Below the pieces are notes generated by a model. The model was not told the DNA's origin, made no database searches, and saw only the letters and a program-made list of their open reading frames with translations. A stretch of 64,000 nt of DNA, from positions 1 through 64,000 of the forward strand of contig NZ_JAPENM010000001.1 of assembly GCF_026342035.1 (NCBI RefSeq), in the 5' to 3' direction. Source of the stretch: Aldersonia sp. NBC_00410. Its GTDB lineage: Bacteria; Actinomycetota; Actinomycetes; Mycobacteriales; Mycobacteriaceae. The position numbers were made by a program, and so were the translations under genes. Positions 42,169 to 52,081 of the stretch are shown here, piece by piece; position 1 is the first letter of the stretch, and every line of letters begins with the position of its first letter.

Positions 42169-43356
42169 TCAGCCGAGCAGTTCCTCGATGGGTACGCCGT
42201 TGGCCACCTTCATCCGGGTCTTCATCACTTTGCCGGGCAGCCCGCCGCCCACCACCGCGGTGAGCCTGCCGTCACGGGAGTAGTAGGCCAGGAACTTGCG
42301 TCCGTCGTCCTCGACGATGTGTACATCGTCCTTGGCGTCGGGCGTACCGAGGGCCTGGATCTTGATCTCATACTGATCGCTCCAGAAGTACGGCACCTGC
42401 GCCGACGGCGCCGAGTCGGCACCGAGCATCGCAGCGACGACGACGCGCGCCTGCTCACCGGCGCTGGTCCAGTGTTCGACCCGCTTCTGCTTGCCCGTCT
42501 GGTGCAGCCAGGCCGCGACGTCGCCGAGCGCCCAGACATTCGGGGTGCCGGTCCGGCCCTGCTCGTCGGCGAGCACGCCGCCACCGACGGAACGGTCTGC
42601 CAGCGCGATACCGGAGTCGGCCAGCCATTCGGTGACCGGGTTCGAGCCGACACCCACCACGACAACGTCGACGTCGAGTTCGGCGCCGTCGGTGAGTTTG
42701 GCCTTGCGCACCCGGTCGTCGCCGGACAACGAATCGAGCCCGACCCCGCAGCGCACGTCCACGCCCTCCTCGCGGTGCAATCGAGCCACCAGCGCACCGA
42801 CTTGCTCGCCGAGCACGCCGGCCAGCGGCGTCGGCTGCGGTTCGAGCAGGATGACGTCCACGCCGAGCTTGCGGAAACTCGCGGCGAGTTCGCAGCCGAT
42901 GAAGCCGGCGCCGACCACCAGGGCGCGCTGTCCCGCGGAGAGTTCCTCACGCAGGGCGAGCGCGTCGTCGACGGTGCGCAACTCATGGATACCGGCCAGT
43001 TCCGGCAGTCCGGGGATGCGCTTGGGGGTGAGTCCGGTCGCGATCACCAGTTCGTCGTAGGCAATCTCGCCGCCATCGGCCAGGCGCAGCGTCCTGGCCT
43101 CGGGGTCGACGCCCGCCGCGGCGATACCGAGCCGTAGTTCGATCCCGTTCTCGTCGAAGAACTCGGCCGGACGAAGCGTGGTGTCGTGGGTTTCGCCGCG
43201 CACGACGTCCTTCGACAGCGGCGGCCGGTCATAGGGCAGGTGCTTCTCATTGCCGACCAGGATCAGCGTTCCGTCGAAACCGCCGAGGCGCAGCTCCTCG
43301 GCGGCTCGCAGACCCGCCAGCCCCGCACCGACGACGACAATTCTCTTTTCGCTCAT
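42169..43356 (-). CDS. FAD-dependent ferredoxin (or rubredoxin) reductase
   Basis: This 395-residue flavoprotein moves electrons from NAD(P)H to a small iron-sulfur protein, commonly for a P450 or dioxygenase. It has the FAD loop IVVVGAGLAGLRAAEELR, PYDRPPLSKDV, the NAD loop ALVVGAGFIGCELAA and the second FAD motif TPNVWALGDVAAW. The C-terminal part matches the oxygenase-coupled reductase family. The ATG overlaps the stop of the small SDR-like gene by four bases. No partner ferredoxin is next to it. Confidence 0.9.
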   Translation of the reverse strand: MSEKRIVVVGAGLAGLRAAEELRLGGFDGTLILVGNEKHLPYDRPPLSKDVVRGETHDTTLRPAEFFDENGIELRLGIAAAGVDPEARTLRLADGGEIAYDELVIATGLTPKRIPGLPELAGIHELRTVDDALALREELSAGQRALVVGAGFIGCELAASFRKLGVDVILLEPQPTPLAGVLGEQVGALVARLHREEGVDVRCGVGLDSLSGDDRVRKAKLTDGAELDVDVVVVGVGSNPVTEWLADSGIALADRSVGGGVLADEQGRTGTPNVWALGDVAAWLHQTGKQKRVEHWTSAGEQARVVVAAMLGADSAPSAQVPYFWSDQYEIKIQALGTPDAKDDVHIVEDDGRKFLAYYSRDGRLTAVVGGGLPGKVMKTRMKVANGVPIEELLG

Positions 43357-43664
43357 GCACCCACTCCCGGGACTGGAACCTGTGCGTCGGTGATCGGCAC
43401 CGACACAGCACTGAACAGATAGCCGATCACGTCCAAGATCGGCGCGCTCGCTCGGCCGCCGGCGAGCGGCACGCTCTCCGCGACACGCCGCCCGACGATT
43501 CGATCGGTCGTGACCGACTCGAGACCGAAGCGCCTCCCGAGACCCGCGATCGCGGGCGCGGCGGGCGACCGCGCGCCGATGCGCCGGCCGTCCGTAGGCA
43601 GCAGCGCGCCGACCACGGACCCGCGGCCACCGGCACCACCGGTGACCAGAGCAGTTCGGTCCAT
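43353..43664 (-). pseudogene. Shrunken short-chain dehydrogenase remnant
   Basis: Only 103 residues are encoded, against about 250 for an SDR. The start RTALVTGGAGGRGS resembles the nucleotide loop TGxxxGxG. The end, VAESVPLAGG then DVIGYLFSAVSVPITDAQVPVPG, resembles the SDR C-terminal stretch. The middle, including the SYK catalytic region, is missing, consistent with an internal in-frame deletion. The frame is still open and its stop overlaps the reductase start (ATGA). It may therefore persist as a translated leader. The family call is moderate. Confidence 0.45.
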
Positions 43665-43794
43665 GATCGTAGTGTCTACCACCCGGATGTGCCCGATTTC
43701 ACTGGCACCACCAAGTGTGACGGTGACCCTCGCCACCCCGATCGGCCCGACCTCGGGAAACGACCCGGTAACGATGAAATCCGCAGGTCACGAA

Positions 43795-43810
43795 TGTGAG
43801 TCGAGTCACA
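43795..43810. promoter_or_regulatory. Perfect Crp/GlxR-type binding site
   Basis: TGTGA-GTCGAG-TCACA is an exact match to the TGTGA-N6-TCACA consensus used by cAMP-receptor-family regulators (Crp, GlxR). It lies upstream of a good promoter-like pair and the SPW gene. It may also influence the minus-strand gene starting at 43664. Confidence 0.7.
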
Positions 43811-43819
43811 CGAATATCG

Positions 43820-43848
43820 TTGATCCGGGGCTCGATCGGTGGGATAAC
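43820..43848 (+). promoter_or_regulatory. Sigma-70-like promoter of the SPW gene
   Basis: TTGATC at 43820-43825 and GATAAC at 43843-43848 are separated by 17 bases. The gene ATG is 33 bases further on, with GGAGG at 43871-43875. The Crp-type site centre lies roughly 50 bases before the predicted start of transcription. Confidence 0.5.
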
Positions 43849-43881
43849 GAGGTCATACATCTCTCCGGGCGGAGGTCGCCA

Positions 43882-44247
43882 ATGAACGTCTACACCTCGA
43901 GCCGCGCACAGGACGTGACGGCTGTGGTACTCGGCGCATTCACCGCACTGAGCCCAATCTGGGTCGGCACGGACGACGCGGCCCGCGCGACGCTGATCGC
44001 GCTCGGCGTGCTGATCGCGGTGTCCGGACTGGCGCAGATGCTCTTCCCCGACGTGTCGATGACAGACGTCGCGATGGCGGTGTGGGGCTTCCTGCTCTTC
44101 ATCTCGCCATGGGTGATGGGCTTCACCGGCTACGGGGGCGCGGCGTGGACCGCGTGGATCGTCGGAGTGCTCACCATCGTCGTCGCTGTCGCGGCACTGC
44201 CGGCCGTCAACGGAATGATGCACGGCCGTCCGGTCGCCCACCCCTGA
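43882..44247 (+). CDS. SPW-repeat membrane protein
   Basis: This 121-residue protein has four predicted membrane segments and two copies of the signature Ser-Pro-(Ile)-Trp: TALSPIWVG near residue 21 and FISPWVMGF near residue 75. Such SPW proteins are small actinobacterial membrane proteins of unknown function. ATG at 43882 has GGAGG six bases upstream. It stands alone, with its own promoter and a perfect Crp-type site. Confidence 0.85.
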   Translation: MNVYTSSRAQDVTAVVLGAFTALSPIWVGTDDAARATLIALGVLIAVSGLAQMLFPDVSMTDVAMAVWGFLLFISPWVMGFTGYGGAAWTAWIVGVLTIVVAVAALPAVNGMMHGRPVAHP

Positions 44248-44348
44248 CTCGTCCACGAGCCCGAACATCTGGCCCGCGACACGCCGGTGGGTGCGGCCAT
44301 TTGCTCGTGATCACCGCGGGCCCGGGGGCCCAGGCAGTGCCCAGACAG

Positions 44349-44386
44349 CAGAACGGCGCCGCCCCTTGCGGAGCGACGCCGTTCTG
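44349..44386 (-). terminator. Stem-loop terminator after tuf
   Basis: Perfect 10-bp arms CAGAACGGCG and CGCCGTTCTG flank an 18-base GC-rich loop. They begin 38 bases past the tuf stop on the transcribed (minus) strand. The position fits the end of the str operon. No long T-run follows. Confidence 0.6.
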
Positions 44387-44393
44387 TTGGTGT

Positions 44394-44424
44394 GGAGCTT
44401 ACTTGACGATCCCGTAGGCGGAGC

Positions 44425-44437
<13 letters not shown>
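44394..44437. repeat. Duplicated 3' end of tuf
   Basis: An 18-base word covering the last codons and stop of tuf (44420-44437) recurs 26 bases downstream of it (44394-44411) with one mismatch. The second copy again reads ATCGTCAAGTA and forms a TAA in place of the TAG. It is a short tandem duplication of the gene tail. Confidence 0.75.
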
Positions 44438-45615
<1,178 letters not shown>

Positions 45616-45722
45616 TGTGGTGTCCTCCTGGACTTGTTGGTACTTGCTGTGTTGCAGCAGTGCGGTTGTTTTTTATTTCGGTGAACCAGCGCCGGAGCTA
45701 CTCGGCCAGCGCCGGCGATCGG

Positions 45723-47825
45723 CTATTCGCCGGTCGCCTTCGCGATGATCTCCTTGGACACGTTGGCCGGAACCTCCGCGTACGAGTCGAACACCATGGA
45801 GTAGTTCGCCCGGCCCTGGGTCTTCGACCGCAGATCACCGATGTAGCCGAACATCTCCGAGAGCGGAACCAGCGCCTTGACGACACGGGCACCACTGCGC
45901 TCCTCCATGGCCTGAATCTGGCCACGGCGGGAGTTCAAGTCGCCGATCACATCACCCATGTAATCCTCCGGGGTGATGACCTCGACAGCCATCAGGGGCT
46001 CGAGGATAACCGGCCCGGCCTTGCGGGCGGCTTCCTTCAGCGCCTGCGAACCGGCGATCTTGAAGGCCATTTCCGACGAGTCGACGTCGTGGTAGGCACC
46101 GTCGAGCAGGGTCAGCTTCAGGTTCACCAGCGGGTAGCCCGCCAGCACGCCGTACTGCATGGCGTCCTGAGCGCCGGCGTCCACCGACGGAATGTACTCG
46201 CGCGGAACGCGGCCACCCGAGACCTTGTTCTCGAACTCGTAGGTCGCACCGTCTTCGCCGACGAACGGCTCGAGGGCGATGATCACCTTGGCGAACTGAC
46301 CCGAACCACCGGTCTGCTTCTTGTGGGTGAAATCGTGCTTCTCGACCCGCTTGGTGATCGTCTCGCGATAGGCGACCTGCGGCTTACCGACGTTCGCCTC
46401 GACCTTGAACTCGCGCTTCATGCGGTCCACGAGGATGTCGAGGTGGAGCTCGCCCATGCCGCCGATGACGGTCTGGCCGGTCTCGTCGTCCTGCTTCACG
46501 GAGAAGGTGGGATCCTCCTCAGCGAGCTTCTGGATCGCGGTGCCCAGCTTCTCCTGGTCGGACTTGGTCTTGGGCTCGATCGAGACCTGGATAACCGGGT
46601 CCGGGAACGTCATCGACTCGAGCACGATCTGCTGCTGCGGATCGCACAGGGTGTCGCCGGTGGTCGTGTCCTTCAGACCGATCACGGCGTAGATGTGCCC
46701 GGCAGACGCGACCGGAACCGGGTTCTCCTTGTTGGAGTGCATCTGGAACAACTTGCCCAGGCGCTCCTTCTTACCCTTGGTCGCGTTGATGACCTGCGAG
46801 CCGGAGTCCACCTTGCCCGAGTACACCCGGACGTAGGTCAGCTTGCCGAAGAACGGGTGCGTGGCGATCTTGAACGCCAGCGCCGCGAACGGCTCATCGG
46901 TGCTCGGCTTGCGGGTGAGCAGCTCGTCCTCGTTGCCGGGCGCGTGGCCCTGCACGGACTCGACGTCCAGCGGCGACGGGAGGTAGTCGATCACCGCGTC
47001 GAGCATGGGCTGCACGCCCTTGTTCTTGAACGCGGAGCCGCACAGCACCGGGTAGAGCTCGGAGCTCACGGTGAGCTTGCGAATCGCGCCCTTGATCTCG
47101 TCAACGGTGAGTTCGTCGCCACCGAAGAACTTCTCCAGCAGCGCCTCGTCGGACTCGGCGACGGTCTCGAGCAGTTCCTGGCGGTACTGTTCGGCGCGCT
47201 CCTGCAGATCCGCGGGGATCTCCTGGACCTCGTACTTCTCACCGAGCTTGGTCTCACCGGTCCACACCTTGGCGTTCATCTCGACCAGGTCGACGACGCC
47301 CTCGAACTGGTCCTCGGCACCGATCGGCAGCTGGATGACCAGCGGCTTGGCACCGAGACGCTCCTTGATGGTCCGCACGGTGAAGTAGAAGTCCGCGCCG
47401 AGCTTGTCCATCTTGTTGACGAAGCAGATACGCGGCACGTCGTACTTGTCGGCCTGACGCCACACCTGCTCGGACTGGGGCTCGACGCCCTCCTTGCCAT
47501 CGAACACGGCAACCGCACCGTCGAGCACGCGCAGCGACCGCTCCACCTCGACGGTGAAGTCGACGTGGCCGGGCGTGTCGATGATGTTGATCTGGTTGTC
47601 GTTCCAGAAGCAGGTGGTTGCCGCGGACGTGATGGTGATGCCGCGTTCCTGCTCCTGCTCCATCCAGTCCATGGTGGCTGCGCCGTCGTGGACCTCACCG
47701 ATCTTGTAGCTGATACCGGTGTAGAAGAGGATGCGTTCGGTTGTGGTGGTCTTGCCGGCATCGATGTGCGCCATGATGCCGATATTGCGGACCTTGTTCA
47801 GGTCGGTGAGCACGTCCTGTGCCAC
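45723..47825 (-). CDS. fusA: Translation elongation factor G
   Basis: This 700-residue GTPase drives ribosome translocation. It shows [41 protein letters not shown] and the domain IV motif GGSGQFAKV. Length and motifs are normal for bacterial EF-G. It lies 106 bases after rpsG and before tuf, the usual str-operon order. Confidence 0.98.
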   Translation of the reverse strand: MAQDVLTDLNKVRNIGIMAHIDAGKTTTTERILFYTGISYKIGEVHDGAATMDWMEQEQERGITITSAATTCFWNDNQINIIDTPGHVDFTVEVERSLRVLDGAVAVFDGKEGVEPQSEQVWRQADKYDVPRICFVNKMDKLGADFYFTVRTIKERLGAKPLVIQLPIGAEDQFEGVVDLVEMNAKVWTGETKLGEKYEVQEIPADLQERAEQYRQELLETVAESDEALLEKFFGGDELTVDEIKGAIRKLTVSSELYPVLCGSAFKNKGVQPMLDAVIDYLPSPLDVESVQGHAPGNEDELLTRKPSTDEPFAALAFKIATHPFFGKLTYVRVYSGKVDSGSQVINATKGKKERLGKLFQMHSNKENPVPVASAGHIYAVIGLKDTTTGDTLCDPQQQIVLESMTFPDPVIQVSIEPKTKSDQEKLGTAIQKLAEEDPTFSVKQDDETGQTVIGGMGELHLDILVDRMKREFKVEANVGKPQVAYRETITKRVEKHDFTHKKQTGGSGQFAKVIIALEPFVGEDGATYEFENKVSGGRVPREYIPSVDAGAQDAMQYGVLAGYPLVNLKLTLLDGAYHDVDSSEMAFKIAGSQALKEAARKAGPVILEPLMAVEVITPEDYMGDVIGDLNSRRGQIQAMEERSGARVVKALVPLSEMFGYIGDLRSKTQGRANYSMVFDSYAEVPANVSKEIIAKATGE

Positions 47826-47931
47826 AGGATTCTTCCCCGCTCGTAGCTTGTAGTTCCAGTCGGTCGGCGCAGATAAAGCGCCTGTTCAAAGCGCCGGGAC
47901 GATGCGGAAAGTGCTCCGCCCCGGCATGCCG

Positions 47932-48402
47932 TCACCAGCGGTAGTGCGCGAAGGCCTTGTTTGCGTCGGCCATCTTGTGCGTGTCTTCCCGGCGCTTCAC
48001 CGCGGCACCGAGGCCGTTGCTCGCGTCGAGCAGCTCGTTGGCGAGGCGCTCGATCATGGTCTTCTCACGACGCTGCCGCGCGAAAGTCACCAGCCAGCGC
48101 AGCGCGAGGGTGTTCGACCGGCCCGGGCGGACCTCGACCGGCACCTGGTAGGTGGCGCCACCAACGCGGCGAGACTTCACCTCGAGTGCCGGCTTGACGT
48201 TGTCGAGCGCACGCTTGAGGGTGACGACCGGATCGGTGCCGGTCTTCTCACGCGCCTGCTCGAGCGCGCCGTAGACGATGCGCTCGGCGGTCGACTTCTT
48301 GCCGTCCATCAGGATCTTGTTGACCAGCTGCGTGACCAGCGGCGAACCGTAAACCGGGTCGTTGATCAGCGGACGCTTGGGTGCGGGCCCCTTGCGTGGC
48401 AT
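47932..48402 (-). CDS. rpsG: 30S ribosomal protein S7
   Basis: This 156-residue protein starts 16S rRNA assembly of the small-subunit head. It begins [29 protein letters not shown] and contains [25 protein letters not shown] and [21 protein letters not shown]-like C-terminal residues. Only one base separates it from rpsL, so the two are coupled. Confidence 0.98.
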   Translation of the reverse strand: MPRKGPAPKRPLINDPVYGSPLVTQLVNKILMDGKKSTAERIVYGALEQAREKTGTDPVVTLKRALDNVKPALEVKSRRVGGATYQVPVEVRPGRSNTLALRWLVTFARQRREKTMIERLANELLDASNGLGAAVKRREDTHKMADANKAFAHYRW

Positions 48403-48403
48403 A

Positions 48404-48778
48404 TCAGCTCTTCTCCTTCTTCGCGCCGTAGCGGCTGCGCGCCTGCTTGCGGCCCTTCACGCCCTGGGTATCGAGCGAACCGCGAATGATCTTGTAGCGG
48501 ACACCGGGGAGGTCCTTCACACGGCCGCCGCGCACGAGCACCATCGAGTGCTCCTGCAGGTTGTGGCCTTCACCGGGGATGTAGGCCGTGACCTCGACCG
48601 AGCTGGTGAGGCGCACGCGAGCGACCTTCCGGAGCGCGGAGTTCGGCTTCTTCGGAGTGGTCGTGTACACGCGGGTGCACACGCCACGACGCTGCGGGCT
48701 CCCCTTCAGGGCCGCGGTCTTGGTCTTGGCGACCTTGTCGCGACGACCCTTGCGGACCAGCTGGTTGATGGTTGGCAT
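48404..48778 (-). CDS. rpsL: 30S ribosomal protein S12
   Basis: This 124-residue decoding-centre protein reads [15 protein letters not shown] at the start and has [18 protein letters not shown] and [12 protein letters not shown]. Lysines 43 and 88, the usual sites of streptomycin-resistance mutations, are both wild type. It is the first gene of the str operon. The 267 bases upstream hold no other gene and must include the operon promoter, for which I found no clear consensus. Confidence 0.98.
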   Translation of the reverse strand: MPTINQLVRKGRRDKVAKTKTAALKGSPQRRGVCTRVYTTTPKKPNSALRKVARVRLTSSVEVTAYIPGEGHNLQEHSMVLVRGGRVKDLPGVRYKIIRGSLDTQGVKGRKQARSRYGAKKEKS

Positions 48779-49045
48779 AGACCGGCTTTCTTCGTGTCGT
48801 TTACGTCTGTCTCAAATACTCGAGCGCCTCGTGCAGACCGCGCGCCGCGTCCCGGATCCCGGGGTCGGGCGTGTCGGACGCAGCAATAGCCAGCATTTCA
48901 GGGCACGACTCTCCGAGTCAGCCGCTCTCGCTGGCCTACGCACTGCATTCACACTGCCCGCACGCTCCGGGCACAATGTTCCACAATACGCGTCGGCGTG
49001 CCCTGCGGCAAAACGCGCCCGCGATCGGCTCTACAAATCCGCTGC

Positions 49046-49588
49046 TCACCTGCTCAGCGAGAGCGTCAACTCGGCCAGCTTACGCGCCGCGTCGCACGGA
49101 TCCGGGTGCGGCGACCCCGGCCGGTAGTGCACCCACCACCCGATCACACCCTGGTCCGGCGCACCGGCACTGACCCCGCAGGAGTCGCCGTCGCCGGGCC
49201 GGTGCAGCAGGATCGCGCGTCTGCCCTCGATGGTGGTGTCCTCCACGCCGTAGCCGAGCTGCTCGTTGGTCTGCCGTTCCACCTCGAGCGACCCGGTCTC
49301 GAACCAGTTGAACACCACCTTGATTCGTCCGCTCGGCCCGCTCGCATCCCACCGGCAGATCGCGCCGAAGAACGTCCGCGAGATCGCCTCGGCGCCCACC
49401 GCGTCGGCGATCTGCTGGTCGCCGACCGCGTCGCACTCGGTGAGCAGATTGCGGAATTCACCGTGCTCCCCCGACGACCCAGCGGGGAGCGCGGTGCCCT
49501 CGACGGTCTTCGAACATCCGGTCGCCAGCGTCGCAATCGCCGCCGCCGACAACAGCGCGCCGGCCCAGCGACGCAGTTGCGCCCTCAT
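49046..49588 (-). CDS. DUF3558 lipoprotein (second of a pair)
   Basis: This 180-residue secreted lipoprotein has an N-terminal signal (RRWAGALLSAAAIATLATGCS) with a clear lipobox, the Cys being residue 25. The mature part has the DUF3558 pattern: FRNLLTECDAVGDQQIADAVG, ICRWDASG, FNWFETGSLEVER and a C-terminal DPCDAARKLAELTL. Two cysteines after the lipid Cys may form a disulfide. The ATG overlaps the upstream lipoprotein stop by four bases. Function is unknown for the family, which is confined to mycolic-acid actinomycetes. Confidence 0.85.
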   Translation of the reverse strand: MRAQLRRWAGALLSAAAIATLATGCSKTVEGTALPAGSSGEHGEFRNLLTECDAVGDQQIADAVGAEAISRTFFGAICRWDASGPSGRIKVVFNWFETGSLEVERQTNEQLGYGVEDTTIEGRRAILLHRPGDGDSCGVSAGAPDQGVIGWWVHYRPGSPHPDPCDAARKLAELTLSLSR

Positions 49589-50106
49589 TTCGTCCTCGAT
49601 GCGGTGAGGTTGGCCAGATCGGTCGCGACCCTGCATGGATCCGCGGTCGCGGGAGTGTCGGAGTAGCTGACCGACCAGTGGAAGAAGCTGTCGTCGTACT
49701 GCACGCCGATCTCGCACAGTTCGTTGGCGATCGAGCCGCGGAAACCCGCATGCCCGGCGATCTCGATCTTTTCCGGCGGCCGGCCGATCAGCCCGGACCC
49801 CGCGGCCTCGCGCCCGATCGGCGAACCGCGGTACCAGCTGAAGCTCACGCTCGGACCGAGGATGTCGCCGGTCTCCCACACGCACCCCACCGAATCCCTG
49901 GTCACCACGGGTAGATCCGGGATGGCGAAGGCGGCCTCGACTTCCTCGTCGCTCACCGATCCGCATTCGCCGAAGAATGGGCCGGGGGCCGCCACCGGTG
50001 GCCGGGTCGTGGTCGGCGCAGCCGTTTCCTCTGCCTTGCCACCCCCGCAGCCGGTGAGGAGCAGGCCGCACACGAGTGTGGTGCCGATCGCCAGCTTGCT
50101 TCGCAC
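49585..50106 (-). CDS. DUF3558 lipoprotein (first of a pair)
   Basis: This 173-residue lipoprotein starts at GTG 50106. It has a signal peptide ending in LLLTGCGGG and a Thr/Pro-rich linker. DUF3558 features follow: FFGECGSVSDEEVEAAF, CVWETGD, SFSWYRGSPIGRE and DPCRVATDLANLTAS. It begins 11 bases after the S9 peptidase stop on the same strand and overlaps the second lipoprotein. The pair therefore looks like the tail of the peptidase/amidotransferase operon. The longer in-frame 5' extension lies inside the peptidase gene and was rejected. Confidence 0.83.
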   Translation of the reverse strand: MRSKLAIGTTLVCGLLLTGCGGGKAEETAAPTTTRPPVAAPGPFFGECGSVSDEEVEAAFAIPDLPVVTRDSVGCVWETGDILGPSVSFSWYRGSPIGREAAGSGLIGRPPEKIEIAGHAGFRGSIANELCEIGVQYDDSFFHWSVSYSDTPATADPCRVATDLANLTASRTK

Positions 50107-50116
50107 GAACCGAACT

Positions 50117-52081
50117 CTACCGACGCACCGCACCGGCACGAGCGGCGTGCAGCCCTTCGGGCAACGGTGCGGGCGCGAGGATCTCGGCGAGCCACCCCAC
50201 GATCGTGGCCGACATGATCGCCTTGTTCTCGCGCTTGACGATCTCGTGGCCCTCGTCGTCGAAGAAGAGCAGCTCCGCGCGTCGCCCCCGTTCGCGCAGT
50301 GCCTCGACGATCTGCTCGGACTCCGAGACCGGCACGTTGGTGTCGTACGCGCCGTGCACCACGAGCAGCGGCGCGACGAGGTCATCGATCCGGTGAATCG
50401 GGGACAGTTCGTGCAGCAACTCGCGGTCGAATTCGGGATGGCCGTACTTCGGGTAGGCCGCGGCCGCGATCCACGACTCGGTGTTGGCGTAGAAGCTCTC
50501 CAGGTCGCTCATGCCGCAGATCGCGACACCCGTGGCGAACAGCCCGGCGTGGAAGGTCAGCGACGCCAGCGTGAGGTAGCCCCCATAGGAACGGCCGGCA
50601 CAGGCCACCCGCTCGGGATCGGCGATACCGGTGTCCACGAGATAGGCGACGCAGTCCGCGACGTCGTCGATGCCGGCGAACCGGCCGTAGCGGTCGTCGG
50701 CGTGGGAGAACGCGCGCCCGTAGCCGCTCGACCCGCGCACGTTCGGCGCGAACACGGCGATCCCGGAGGCGACCAGCCCGGGGAACAGGAAGTTGTAGCC
50801 GGGTCGTTCCTGCGCTTCCGGACCGCCGTGAAAATAGAGCAGCACCGGACCCGGCCCAGGCCCGCCGGTGCGGTGCAGCCAGCCCGACAACGGCGTGCCG
50901 TCGCGCGCCGAAAACTCCACCAACTGTGGGACGTGCATCTTCTCGATCTCGGTGCGAGCCGGCTCGACCGGACCCCATTCGCCGGTGCGCGGATCGACCA
51001 ACTCCACCGAGGGCGGCATGCCCGGGCCCTGCACCGTTACCGCGAGTAGCGATCCGTCGGCGCTGATGGACAGCTCCGAGGCCACCATGCCGGGCAGCGC
51101 GATCGGGTCGTTCAGCGAACCGTCCGCAAGGTTGAGAATCTGAAGTTCACTGCAGCCCTTGATGTTCCATAGCAGCGCCACGGTGCTGGTGTCGTCGCTG
51201 ACGATGAACTCGTCGAGTTCACAGTCCAGCCGCTCGGCGAGCACCCGGTAGGACGTGCCCTCCGCGGAGGCGACCACCTCGAGCAGCCGGGCATACTCGC
51301 AGCCGTTGTCGCTACGGACCAGGATGCGGTCACCGTAGGCGCGCGCACCGTATGCCCCGCTGCGCCGGAACGGATTGGCCGGACCGGCCGGGCTGTGATC
51401 GTCGAGGATGATGCCCATCTCGGTGGTCGAGCCCGGGTCGGCCGGCAGCAGCGGCGCCTTCTCGCCGCGGGACAACAGCAGCAACTCCCGATAGCCACGT
51501 GGACCGACGCGCAGCAGGGCGTAGCCGTCCTCCTCGTCGGCCCGCCAGGCGTCCACCAGGTGACCGCCCGAGCGGCGATCGAGTACCACGACATCATGGG
51601 TCGACGGGTCGACCAGTCGGGCCTCCGCCACGCCTTCCTCGTCGGTCGCCACGAGCGCGACGAGCGTGCCGTCCCAGCCAACCAACTCGACCATCGGGTC
51701 GTCCGCCGTGCCGAGGCGACGGGCGGCGCGATCGTCGGGATCGGTGGTGACCACCCACACCTGGGTGCGGTTTCCGCCGTGCGGGGCGACCTGGCACGCG
51801 AGCCAGCGGCCGTCCGCGGAGTGAATGACCCGGGTGATCGGGCCGTCGACCGGCAGCTGCACCCAGCGCGCCGACGTGGTGCGTCGGCCGGACAGAAACC
51901 GCTGCACCGCGCGCGGGTAGCCACCGTCGTCGACGATGCAGGCGAACGCGGAACCGTCCGGGGACAGGGACGCACCCGAGGTGAACCGGATGTGGTCGAG
52001 ATCGACCTCGGCCCCAGCTACGACGGCCGCGGGTGCCCCATCCAAGACGGGCGCCCCATCGGAGTCAGCCACCACCGCCAA
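50117..52081 (-). CDS. S9-family (prolyl oligopeptidase-like) serine peptidase
   Basis: This 654-residue protein has an N-terminal beta-propeller (about 25-390) and a C-terminal alpha/beta hydrolase domain (about 395-640). The catalytic serine is in GRSYGGYLTLA, the aspartate in VVHGAYDTNVP and the histidine in FFDDEGHEIV. YFHGGPEAQERP forms the oxyanion region. No signal peptide is seen, so it is probably cytoplasmic. Its ATG lies 17 bases inside the 3' end of the amidotransferase gene, indicating a joint role. It may process or recycle a small peptide; the substrate is inferred. Confidence 0.88.
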   Translation of the reverse strand: MAVVADSDGAPVLDGAPAAVVAGAEVDLDHIRFTSGASLSPDGSAFACIVDDGGYPRAVQRFLSGRRTTSARWVQLPVDGPITRVIHSADGRWLACQVAPHGGNRTQVWVVTTDPDDRAARRLGTADDPMVELVGWDGTLVALVATDEEGVAEARLVDPSTHDVVVLDRRSGGHLVDAWRADEEDGYALLRVGPRGYRELLLLSRGEKAPLLPADPGSTTEMGIILDDHSPAGPANPFRRSGAYGARAYGDRILVRSDNGCEYARLLEVVASAEGTSYRVLAERLDCELDEFIVSDDTSTVALLWNIKGCSELQILNLADGSLNDPIALPGMVASELSISADGSLLAVTVQGPGMPPSVELVDPRTGEWGPVEPARTEIEKMHVPQLVEFSARDGTPLSGWLHRTGGPGPGPVLLYFHGGPEAQERPGYNFLFPGLVASGIAVFAPNVRGSSGYGRAFSHADDRYGRFAGIDDVADCVAYLVDTGIADPERVACAGRSYGGYLTLASLTFHAGLFATGVAICGMSDLESFYANTESWIAAAAYPKYGHPEFDRELLHELSPIHRIDDLVAPLLVVHGAYDTNVPVSESEQIVEALRERGRRAELLFFDDEGHEIVKRENKAIMSATIVGWLAEILAPAPLPEGLHAARAGAVRR

